Source: Achromobacter seleniivolatilans (GTDB taxonomy: Bacteria > Pseudomonadota > Gammaproteobacteria > Burkholderiales > Burkholderiaceae_B). From it: DNA of 64,000 bases. Positions 17,233 through 24,108 of the stretch are shown here, piece by piece. The DNA lies in the NCBI RefSeq assembly GCF_030864005.1, contig NZ_CP132976.1, forward strand, positions 5,208,001 through 5,272,000, given 5' to 3'. The position numbers and the translations under genes were made by a program. Below the pieces are notes generated by a model. The model ran no database searches and was not told the origin of the DNA. It saw only the letters and a program-made list of their open reading frames with translations. Each line of letters opens with the position of its first letter. Positions within the stretch are counted from its first letter, which is position 1.

Positions 17233-18138
17233 ATGTTCATCCATCCGAACGAGTTCGAGCTACTACAGCATCTGGAAGTGCCGGGGCCTGCGCAGCAGGA
17301 GCCCGCGCCTGCCAGCGATCAGGGCGTCGCCGCGCCGGTGCGCGTGACCTTGCGCAAGCTCTGCAAGCGCTACGGCACGCGCATCGTGCTCAACGGATTG
17401 GATCTGGATATTGCCGCCGGAGAGTTCGTGGCGGTGGTTGGCCGCAGCGGCGCGGGCAAGAGCACGTTGCTGCGGATTCTGGCCGGGCTGGAACGCGCCA
17501 GCGGAGAGCAGGGCGGAGCGCCTGCTCGCTCGCCCGTGCTGTTCGACAACTTTCCGCAATGGGCGGCAGACGAGCGGGTGAGGCTGCTGTTCTCCGATGC
17601 GCGTCTGTTGCCGTGGAAGCGCGTTCTGCAAAACGTGGCGCTGGGTCTGACAGGGAATGCCCGTGTTCAGGCGGCAGGCGCCTTGCGTCAGGTGGGCCTC
17701 CACGGCCGTGGCGCGGACTGGCCTGCGCAACTTGACGCCGGGCAGCGCCAACGGGTGGCGCTGGCACGCGCTTTAGCGCGACGGCCCGGGTTGCTCTTGA
17801 TGGATGAGCCGCTGGGCGCGCTGGATGCGCTGACGCGTATCGAGATGCAGGAGGCGCTTCTGCAAGCCTGGCAGCAAGAGCGGTTCACGGCAGTGCTGGC
17901 AACCCGCGACGTCATGGAGGCTGTGGCACTGGCCGATCGCATCCTGGTCATCGACGAAGGCGTCCTGGTGTTTGACGAGCGCGTGGCGTTGGTCCGGCCG
18001 CGCGCCCGTGGATCGGCGGCCTGCGCCGCATTGGCGGCGCGAGTGCTGCGGGCCGTTCTGAAGCAACCCGAACCGCCGGATTCGGACAGGCCGTTGGCGC
18101 CTGTCATTCAGATCCGGCATCTGAGGCTGGCGGTGTAG
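17233..18138 (+). CDS. ssuB: ABC transporter ATPase (SsuB)
   Basis: A 301-residue nitrate/sulfonate/taurine-type ATPase. The N-terminal about 35 residues are an extension. Walker A is GRSGAGKST at residues 70-78, and the region RLLFSDARLLPWKRVLQNVALGL replaces the usual Q-loop as in SsuB/TauB. The signature is degenerate (LDAGQRQRVALARALARRP) and Walker B reads LLLMDEPLGALDALTR. It should power SsuC. Its separation from ssuC by the acyl-CoA dehydrogenase-like and metNIQ-like genes is unusual. Confidence 0.91.
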   Translation: MFIHPNEFELLQHLEVPGPAQQEPAPASDQGVAAPVRVTLRKLCKRYGTRIVLNGLDLDIAAGEFVAVVGRSGAGKSTLLRILAGLERASGEQGGAPARSPVLFDNFPQWAADERVRLLFSDARLLPWKRVLQNVALGLTGNARVQAAGALRQVGLHGRGADWPAQLDAGQRQRVALARALARRPGLLLMDEPLGALDALTRIEMQEALLQAWQQERFTAVLATRDVMEAVALADRILVIDEGVLVFDERVALVRPRARGSAACAALAARVLRAVLKQPEPPDSDRPLAPVIQIRHLRLAV

Positions 18139-18205
18139 CGCCGCTGGCTCCGTATTTCCCGACAGGCGCCATGGCGGCGCCGACTTATCCTTCAGGAGCA
18201 AGACT

Positions 18206-18421
18206 ATGAGCATTCAATCCATCAACGCCCGCAACCAGTTCCGCGGCAAGATCAAGGAAATCATCCTGGGTTCCGTGGTGTCCGAGGTGGACGTGGAAAC
18301 GCCCGCTGGCATCGTCACGTCTGTTATCACCACGCGCTCGGTGAAGGAATTGAATTTGCAGGTGGGCACCGAGGTGCTGGCGTTCGTCAAGGCAACCGAG
18401 GTCTCGATTGCCAAGCTGTGA
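18206..18421 (+). CDS. ssuF: Molybdopterin/molybdate-binding (Mop/TOBE) protein, SsuF-like
   Basis: A 71-residue single Mop/TOBE domain: NARNQFRGKIKEIILGSVVSEV, then VTSVITTRSVKELNLQVGTEVLAFVKATEV. Mop domains bind oxyanions such as molybdate. A protein of this type ends the ssuEADCBF operon of Pseudomonas putida, where it is called SsuF and is needed for some sulfonate-ester use, so position and family agree. Its biochemical role is not established. A GC-rich hairpin follows. Confidence 0.85.
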   Translation: MSIQSINARNQFRGKIKEIILGSVVSEVDVETPAGIVTSVITTRSVKELNLQVGTEVLAFVKATEVSIAKL

Positions 18422-18435
18422 AAATGAGTAGAACG

Positions 18436-18462
18436 ACGCCGGCGCTTCCCCTGCGCCGGCGT
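18436..18462 (+). terminator. Hairpin closing the sulfur locus
   Basis: ACGCCGGCGC and GCGCCGGCGT form a perfect 10-bp stem around a 7-nt loop, 15 bp after the ssuF stop. The T-run after it is poor, so it is a likely but weak intrinsic terminator. Confidence 0.6.
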
Positions 18463-18541
18463 TAGGCATATATTGTCAGCGCGATACCCGTCGGTTCCGT
18501 CCTGGTTGTAGATACATGCTGTGCATTACGGAGAACGGTTT

Positions 18542-20044
18542 ATGCGTCGACTGCAAGGGTGGTTCATCGGCTGGTTATGCCTGGGGCTGGCGGTTTGTCT
18601 GCCTGTTGCAGCGCAAACCAAGCTGGATAATGCGCAACTGGATCAACTGATGGCGCCCGTGGCGCTCTATCCGGATTCACTGTTGTCGCAAATTCTCATG
18701 GGGGCAACCTACCCCGACGATATCGCGGCGGCAGCCAAATGGTCGGCCGCCCACACTTCGGAATCGGGCGATAAGGCCGTCAAGGCTGTTGAGGGCGAAG
18801 CCTGGGACCCCAGCGTCAAATCGCTCGTCGCATTCCCCTCGGTCATGGACTTGATGGGCCGCCAGCCGGATTGGGTCAAATCGATGGGCGACGCTTTTCT
18901 GGCGCAACCTGATGCGGTGATGGATTCGGTTCAGCGCCTGCGCACGCAAGCGCAAAAGGCCGGCAATCTGAAGAGCACGCCTCAGCAGAAAGTCACGACC
19001 AACACGATTGAAAACAAGACAGTGGTGGTGATTGAACCGGCTGACCCGCAAGTGGTCTACGTTCCCAGTTACAACCCCACCGTGGTCTATGGCGCCTGGG
19101 CTTATCCCGCCTATCCACCGGCTTACTACCCGCCGCCGCCGGGTTCGGTTTTCGCGACATCGCTAGTGGCTGGCATAGGCTTTGGCCTGGGCGTGGCGGC
19201 CGTGGATTCCATGTGGGGCGGATTTAATTGGGGGCATAGCGACGTAGACATCAACGTCAACCGCTACAACAACATCAATACGAACCAGCGGATCAACAAC
19301 GTCAATAACAACAACGTGGCTTGGCAGCACAATCCGGCCAACCGGGGCAATACGCCTTATGCGGATAACGCCAATCGCCAGCGCTTTGACAGCCAGCGGC
19401 AGGCCGGGGTGCAGAACCGGGCGGCGGGACAAACCGCTGGCCAGGGCCCGCGCGCGGGGCAGGGACAAGGTTTGAATCAAGGCCAGGGCGCCAGGCAGCC
19501 GGGCGCGGCGACGGGGGCGGCAAACTCCCGTGAAGCGGCCCGCGACCGTGCGGCGCAATCGTTCGAGGGACGTACTGGGCAATCCATTCCCGGTCATTCT
19601 GAACCCGGCGCCGGGCGCGGACAATCCGCGGCAGGCCGGGGCGGCGACGGCGCGGGTGGCCGTGGCCAAGGCCAGGGTGCAGGTGCAGGCACACGCCAAG
19701 CCCAGGGCCAAGCTCAAGGTCAAGGTCAAGGCGCACGCGACCGGAGCCAGGCCAATTCGCAAGCGCCCCGAACATCGGGCGCATCCACGCAAGATCGCCA
19801 GGCGGCGGCGCAGCGGCAACGATCGGATGAGGCAGCGGCTCGTGACCGGGGCCGCGCGTCCAACAGCAACAATGCCCTGAGCGACGCGGGCAACGGCGAC
19901 CGCGTGCGGCAGCAGAGCCAGCGCACCGAAATGAACCGTGGCGGTGGCGGAGGCGCCGGAGTCCAACGCGGTGGAGGCGGCGGAGGCGGGGCTCGTCACG
20001 GCGGTGGCGGTGGCGGCGGTGGCCATTTCGGTGGGCGGAGGTAA
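18542..20044 (+). CDS. DUF3300 secreted protein with Gly/Gln/Arg-rich tail
   Basis: A 500-residue protein. The start at 18542 gives a signal peptide ending VAAQ. Residues about 25-200 match the DUF3300 domain (LDQLMAPVALYPDSLLSQIL, TYPDDIAAAAKW, WDPSVKSLVAFPSVMDLM, VVYVPSYNPTVVYG). A short hydrophobic stretch and an Asn-rich segment follow, then about 200 residues of low-complexity Gly/Gln/Arg/Ala sequence ending in Gly runs. The function is unknown. It is likely periplasmic or outer-membrane associated and sits 5 bp from a DUF2950 gene; the two families often occur together. Confidence 0.85.
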   Translation: MRRLQGWFIGWLCLGLAVCLPVAAQTKLDNAQLDQLMAPVALYPDSLLSQILMGATYPDDIAAAAKWSAAHTSESGDKAVKAVEGEAWDPSVKSLVAFPSVMDLMGRQPDWVKSMGDAFLAQPDAVMDSVQRLRTQAQKAGNLKSTPQQKVTTNTIENKTVVVIEPADPQVVYVPSYNPTVVYGAWAYPAYPPAYYPPPPGSVFATSLVAGIGFGLGVAAVDSMWGGFNWGHSDVDINVNRYNNINTNQRINNVNNNNVAWQHNPANRGNTPYADNANRQRFDSQRQAGVQNRAAGQTAGQGPRAGQGQGLNQGQGARQPGAATGAANSREAARDRAAQSFEGRTGQSIPGHSEPGAGRGQSAAGRGGDGAGGRGQGQGAGAGTRQAQGQAQGQGQGARDRSQANSQAPRTSGASTQDRQAAAQRQRSDEAAARDRGRASNSNNALSDAGNGDRVRQQSQRTEMNRGGGGGAGVQRGGGGGGGARHGGGGGGGGHFGGRR

Positions 20045-20049
20045 GGAAC

Positions 20050-20925
20050 ATGAACAACGGAGCTTTCATGAGAAATACCTGGGTCCATCGTATTCGCGCG
20101 CTGACGGCGGTGCCGGTGCTGGGGTTGGCGCTTGCCGCCCCGCTTGGCGCGCAAAGCCTCTACCCCACGCCACAGGCGGCAGCGGATGCGTTTGCTGACG
20201 CGCTTGCGACCAGCGATCTAGCCGCGATGGCCAAGGTATTGGGGCCAAATCACAGGCAAATCGTGCCCGGCGGCGTTGCACAAGACGATATCTACCGTTT
20301 TCTGGCCGGGTGGGCTCAGAAGCATGAAGTGGTGGCCGATGGCGGACGCGCCTGGCTGGCCGTGGGCGACTCTGGCTGGACCATGCCCGTGCCCATCGTG
20401 CAGGCTGGCAAGGGATGGCGTTTCGACCCTGTCCAGGGCAAGGCGGAAATCCTTCGCCGTGCGATGGGCCGCAATGAGTTGACCGCCATCGAGACCTTGC
20501 AACAATTGCAGGCGGCCCAGACGCGTTATCAGCAGGGCGTGGGCCAGGGCCGCTATGCGAGCCGGCTGGTCAGTCAGCCCGGCACCATGGACGGCTTGTA
20601 CTGGCCGGAAGTGCCGGGATCGCCGCCGCAGGCCTTGGGGCCAGACGCATTGACGATGGGACCTGAGGTGCCGGTGGCAGATGCCTACTACGGGTATCGC
20701 TACAAGGTGATTCCGAGCAAGCAGGGCATCGACTACCGTATCGTTGCATGGCCGGCGCGCTACGGGCAGACGGGTATCGGCACCTTTGTCATCGGCCGGC
20801 AGGGCGGGGTGTTGGAGGCCGACCTTGGGCCGTCGACGGCAGCGCGTGCAGCAGCGCTGCGAGACCGGGATATTGTTGGTGGCGCCTGGGTCGATGCCAA
20901 CGCGCAACCCGTTGGCGCCAAATGA
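20050..20925 (+). CDS. DUF2950 secreted protein
   Basis: A 291-residue protein with a signal peptide ending LGAQ. The domain features YPTPQAAADAFADALATSDLAAMAKVLG, PVPIVQAGKGWRFDP, NELTAIETLQQLQAAQ, and DYRIVAWPARYGQTGIGTF are those of DUF2950. AAGGA 5 bases before the ATG at 20050 supports that start; the ATG at 20068 is an alternative. The function is unknown. It is paired with the DUF3300 gene, so the two probably act together in the envelope. Confidence 0.85.
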   Translation: MNNGAFMRNTWVHRIRALTAVPVLGLALAAPLGAQSLYPTPQAAADAFADALATSDLAAMAKVLGPNHRQIVPGGVAQDDIYRFLAGWAQKHEVVADGGRAWLAVGDSGWTMPVPIVQAGKGWRFDPVQGKAEILRRAMGRNELTAIETLQQLQAAQTRYQQGVGQGRYASRLVSQPGTMDGLYWPEVPGSPPQALGPDALTMGPEVPVADAYYGYRYKVIPSKQGIDYRIVAWPARYGQTGIGTFVIGRQGGVLEADLGPSTAARAAALRDRDIVGGAWVDANAQPVGAK

Positions 20926-20961
20926 TTTTTTGGGATGTGGGGCGGGATTCAGGGCGGGGGT

Positions 20962-21002
20962 TGTTGCTGCGTCGCAACAGGCGTGAGCGTTTGTCGACAA
21001 AC
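20962..21002. repeat. Two adjacent palindromes upstream of the beta-propeller gene
   Basis: TGTTGC-TGCGTC-GCAACA at 20962-20979 is a 6-bp stem, and GTTTGTCGACAAAC at 20989-21002 is a perfect 14-bp palindrome. They lie in the 166-bp spacer between the DUF2950 gene and the next start. They may be an operator pair or part of a terminator; no T-run follows. Confidence 0.4.
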
Positions 21003-21091
21003 CCCGGCCTGTTGGCCATTTGACAGGCCGCTGTGCCTAAAATGGCTGCCATTGGGATCTGTGCCTGATCCCCTTTTGCCGGACCTAGAAA

Positions 21092-22081
21092 TTGAACCCC
21101 TTGCAATTTGTCCGCTGCGCCGTATTCGGCGTGGGGATGGCGCTGAGCGCCGCGGCGTCTGCCGCCCCGATTTTTGTCCTGAACTCCCTGGATGCCAACG
21201 TCAGCATCATTGACCCGGTGTCCTACAAGGAACTGCGGCGCGTCCCGACCGGGAAAGAACCGCATCACCTGTATCTGACTCCGGATGAAAAGTCGCTGAT
21301 GGTGGCCAACGCCACCGGCAACACCATCACCATGATGGACCCCAAGACGGGCGAAGTGCAGCGCACGTTGACCGGTATCGTCGATCCTTACCAATTGCAG
21401 TTTTCGCCGGACATGAAGTGGTTCGTCACGGCCGCTAACCGCTTGGACCATATCGACATCTATGCCTGGCAACCGCAGGAAAAGGGCGCCGAGCTGAAAC
21501 TGGTCAAGCGCGTTCCGGCTGGCAAGACGCCCAGCCACATCATGATCGACAAGAAGAGCACGACGGCCTACGTCACGTTGCAGGACAGCGATCAGCTGAT
21601 CGCCATCGACCTGGCGACCCAGACGCCGAAGTGGACGGTATCGGTGGGCAAGACCCCGGCGGATGTGTTCCTGACGCCCGACCAGAAGACCTTGCTGGTG
21701 GCGCTGACGGGCGATTCCTTCGTGGAAGCCTATGACGTCAGCAATGGCCCGGCCAAGCTGATCAAGCGCATTCCGACCGCAGCCGGTGCGCACGCGTTCC
21801 GCGCACAGGGCGACAAGCGCCATCTGTTTGTCAGCAATCGCACGGCCAATTCCATCAGCCGCATCGATATGCAGACCTTGGCGGTCACTGACACCTTCGC
21901 GGTGCCGGGCGGCCCTGACTGCATGGACGTCCTGGCCGATGGCAAGACGCTGCTGGTGACGTCGCGTTGGGCTCGCAAGCTCACCGTGGTGGACCTGGAA
22001 CAGAAGAAAGTGGTGAATCAGGTGTCTGTGGGCAAGTCGCCCCACGGCGTCTGGACGCTGAACCATGCTCCGACACGCTAA
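21092..22081 (+). CDS. YVTN-family beta-propeller repeat protein, secreted
   Basis: A 329-residue protein. A TTG start at 21092 gives MNPLQFVRCAVFGVGMALS, a good signal peptide ending ASA. The body consists of six or seven repeats of about 42 residues with the YVTN-like pattern (VNSLDANVSIIDPVSYKELR, KSLMVANATGNTITMMD, HLFVSNRTANSISRID, VPGGPDCMDVLADGKTLLVT). Such propellers are binding scaffolds in the periplasm; no catalytic site is evident. Its end overlaps the deacetylase-like gene by 17 bp. Confidence 0.85.
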   Translation: MNPLQFVRCAVFGVGMALSAAASAAPIFVLNSLDANVSIIDPVSYKELRRVPTGKEPHHLYLTPDEKSLMVANATGNTITMMDPKTGEVQRTLTGIVDPYQLQFSPDMKWFVTAANRLDHIDIYAWQPQEKGAELKLVKRVPAGKTPSHIMIDKKSTTAYVTLQDSDQLIAIDLATQTPKWTVSVGKTPADVFLTPDQKTLLVALTGDSFVEAYDVSNGPAKLIKRIPTAAGAHAFRAQGDKRHLFVSNRTANSISRIDMQTLAVTDTFAVPGGPDCMDVLADGKTLLVTSRWARKLTVVDLEQKKVVNQVSVGKSPHGVWTLNHAPTR

Positions 22082-22859
22082 ATTCTCTGTCGTCACTACG
22101 CTATGCCTGGCGCTGACCGTCACGGCGGCCGGCGCCGCGCCAGCGACCTGCGATAAGCCGGTCTACCTGACATTCGACACCGGCCACATGGGCGTGGCGC
22201 CGCTGATCGCCGACGTGTTGGCGCGTCATAACGTCAAGGTCACGTTCTTCCTGGCGAACGAACGCACCAAAACCGACGGAACCAGCCTGGATGATGTCTG
22301 GGCGCCGTGGTGGAAGGCGCGCGCGGCGGAAGGCCATGCTTTTGGCTCGCACACTTACGATCACGTGTATTGGCAGGGCGACCTGCCCGGCGGCAAGTTC
22401 CGCGTAAAGCCCAGCGCCGGTCCAGACACGGGCAAGCGCGCTGAATGGACGGCCGAGCAGTATTGCGCCGAGATCAAGCGTTCCGCCACGCGGTTTCATC
22501 AAATGACGGGGCATAACATGCTGCCGCTATACCGCGCGCCGGGCGGCAAGACGTCTCCTGCGTTGTTGAAGGCGGCCAAGGCTTGCGGCTTTGAGCATGT
22601 GGGCTGGGCGCCAGCGGGTTTCCTGGGTGATGAACTGCCCAGCGACAAATACCCGAACGCCAAGCTGCTGGACCAGGCGTTGCGCACCATCAAGCCGGGT
22701 GACATTCTGCTTGCTCACCTGGGCATCTGGTCGCGCCAGGACCCCTGGGCGCCCGCCGTGCTTGAGCCCCTGATTGTGGGCTTGCAGCAGAAGGGCTATT
22801 GTTTTGCTACCTTGAATACGCATCCCGCTTACCGCGATTGGATCGCTACGCATCATTGA
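22065..22859 (+). CDS. Polysaccharide deacetylase-like (NodB fold) secreted protein
   Basis: A 264-residue protein with a signal peptide (about 25 residues, ending AGAA) and a NodB-like domain. Motif 2 is present as HTYDH. Motif 1, normally TFDDG, reads TFDTG, so the metal-ligand aspartate is replaced by threonine. Later segments LPLYRAPGGKTSPALLKAAKACGF and IKPGDILLAHLG keep the arginine and histidine positions of the fold. It may be a deacetylase with altered metal binding, or a non-catalytic or different amidohydrolase. It is co-oriented and overlapping with the beta-propeller gene. Confidence 0.82.
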   Translation: MLRHAKFSVVTTLCLALTVTAAGAAPATCDKPVYLTFDTGHMGVAPLIADVLARHNVKVTFFLANERTKTDGTSLDDVWAPWWKARAAEGHAFGSHTYDHVYWQGDLPGGKFRVKPSAGPDTGKRAEWTAEQYCAEIKRSATRFHQMTGHNMLPLYRAPGGKTSPALLKAAKACGFEHVGWAPAGFLGDELPSDKYPNAKLLDQALRTIKPGDILLAHLGIWSRQDPWAPAVLEPLIVGLQQKGYCFATLNTHPAYRDWIATHH

Positions 22860-22861
22860 TC

Positions 22862-23869
22862 ATGGATACGCTTAGTCAATTCTTCGGGGCTTGCCAGCAA
22901 TGGCTCTTCGAAACGCTGATTCAGCCCGCGCTGTTTCATCTGGGCATGAGCAACTTTATCGAGGACGGCTACGACGCCACGATGTGGCTGCTGGTCGGGC
23001 TCTTGCAGGTGGTCGTGCTGTTGCTGGTATTCGGCCCGCTACAGCGCCTGCGTCCGGTTGAGCCTGTCACCGATCGGCGTCAGATCGGCATCGACGTCCT
23101 GTACACGCTGATTCACCGGCTGGGCGCATTCCGGCTGATCCTGTTCTTCTCGATCGACCCGTTCTGGGACAGCGTGTTCGGCCAACTCCATATCTGGGGT
23201 TTCGCGCCGTTTCAGCTGGACCAGTACTGGCCGGGCGTCACGGATAAAGCTTGGGTCAGCCTGATCATCTACCTGCTGCTGTTCGACGCGGTGGATTATT
23301 TCTACCATCGTGCCCAGCACCGCTTCGGCTGGCTCTGGGCGCTGCATGCCGTGCATCACAGCCAGCGCCAGATGACCATGTGGAGCGATGACCGCAACCA
23401 CTTGCTCGATGACATGCTGCGTGACGTGCTGGTTGTCTTCGTGTCACAACTGGTGGGCGTGCCGCCCGCGCAGTTCGTGGTGATCGTGGCCATTACCCAG
23501 TTGGCGCAGAGCTTCTCGCACGCCAATCTGCGCATGCATTTTGGGGCGCTGGGAGAACGCATACTGGTCAGCCCGCGCTTTCACCGTCATCACCATTCCA
23601 TTGCCTACGACGCTTCGTCTCCGGGCCCGGCGGGCGGCTATAACTTTGCCGCGCTGTTCCCGATCTGGGACGTGCTGTTCCGCTCGGCGCGATTCGGCGT
23701 GGGTTACGGCCCGACCGGTATCCACGACCAGCGCGAGGAATTGGGCGGACGCGACTATGGCCGCGGCTTCTGGTCCCAGCAGTGGCTGGGGCTAAAGCGC
23801 ATGGTGGGCCGCGATCGTGAACCGGCGGCGGCGCCTCCCAGCCCTCCCGGCACTGCGGAACGAGCGTGA
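22862..23869 (+). CDS. Sterol desaturase / fatty-acid hydroxylase superfamily membrane protein
   Basis: A 335-residue integral membrane enzyme with at least four hydrophobic segments. The start at ATG 22862 follows the previous stop by two bases. The di-iron histidine clusters are HRAQH, HAVHH, and HRHHH, with a further His in SHANLRMHF. Members hydroxylate or desaturate lipid chains using O2; the substrate is unknown. With the two preceding genes it forms a tight three-gene unit terminated by a large palindrome. Confidence 0.9.
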   Translation: MDTLSQFFGACQQWLFETLIQPALFHLGMSNFIEDGYDATMWLLVGLLQVVVLLLVFGPLQRLRPVEPVTDRRQIGIDVLYTLIHRLGAFRLILFFSIDPFWDSVFGQLHIWGFAPFQLDQYWPGVTDKAWVSLIIYLLLFDAVDYFYHRAQHRFGWLWALHAVHHSQRQMTMWSDDRNHLLDDMLRDVLVVFVSQLVGVPPAQFVVIVAITQLAQSFSHANLRMHFGALGERILVSPRFHRHHHSIAYDASSPGPAGGYNFAALFPIWDVLFRSARFGVGYGPTGIHDQREELGGRDYGRGFWSQQWLGLKRMVGRDREPAAAPPSPPGTAERA

Positions 23870-23884
23870 TCGCTCTCCGCCACC

Positions 23885-23922
23885 CTTAAGCAGGCGGCCG
23901 GCTAGCCGGCCGCCTGCTTAAG
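23885..23922. terminator. Perfect 38-nt palindrome, probable terminator
   Basis: The two 19-nt halves are exact reverse complements with no spacer (left half CTTAAGCAGGCGGCCGGCT, centre CTAG). It starts 16 bp after the hydroxylase stop. The ends are CTTAAG on both sides, and A-rich/T-rich flanks are weak. As RNA it would fold into a very stable hairpin in either direction. Confidence 0.6.
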
Positions 23923-24108
23923 AGCATTCCATCGAGAAGTTGTGTGGCTACGCTTTTCCGGCATCGTCTAGCCGCTTCAGGTCGAATATCAGATTTATCC
24001 AATATTGATGTTGTCTGTTTGGCGGCAAACTAGTCGGTTGCAGTGATTGGCTCGCACAACGCTAGGCAACATGTCGGCGCGGTGTGAAAGCACTCCAGGG
24101 AGTTCGCC

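Noticed and set aside
18950..20040. Repetitive Gly/Gln/Arg-coding DNA as a CRISPR-like or tandem repeat array
   Set aside because: The repeats are irregular, stay in frame and code for a low-complexity protein tail; no spacer structure exists.
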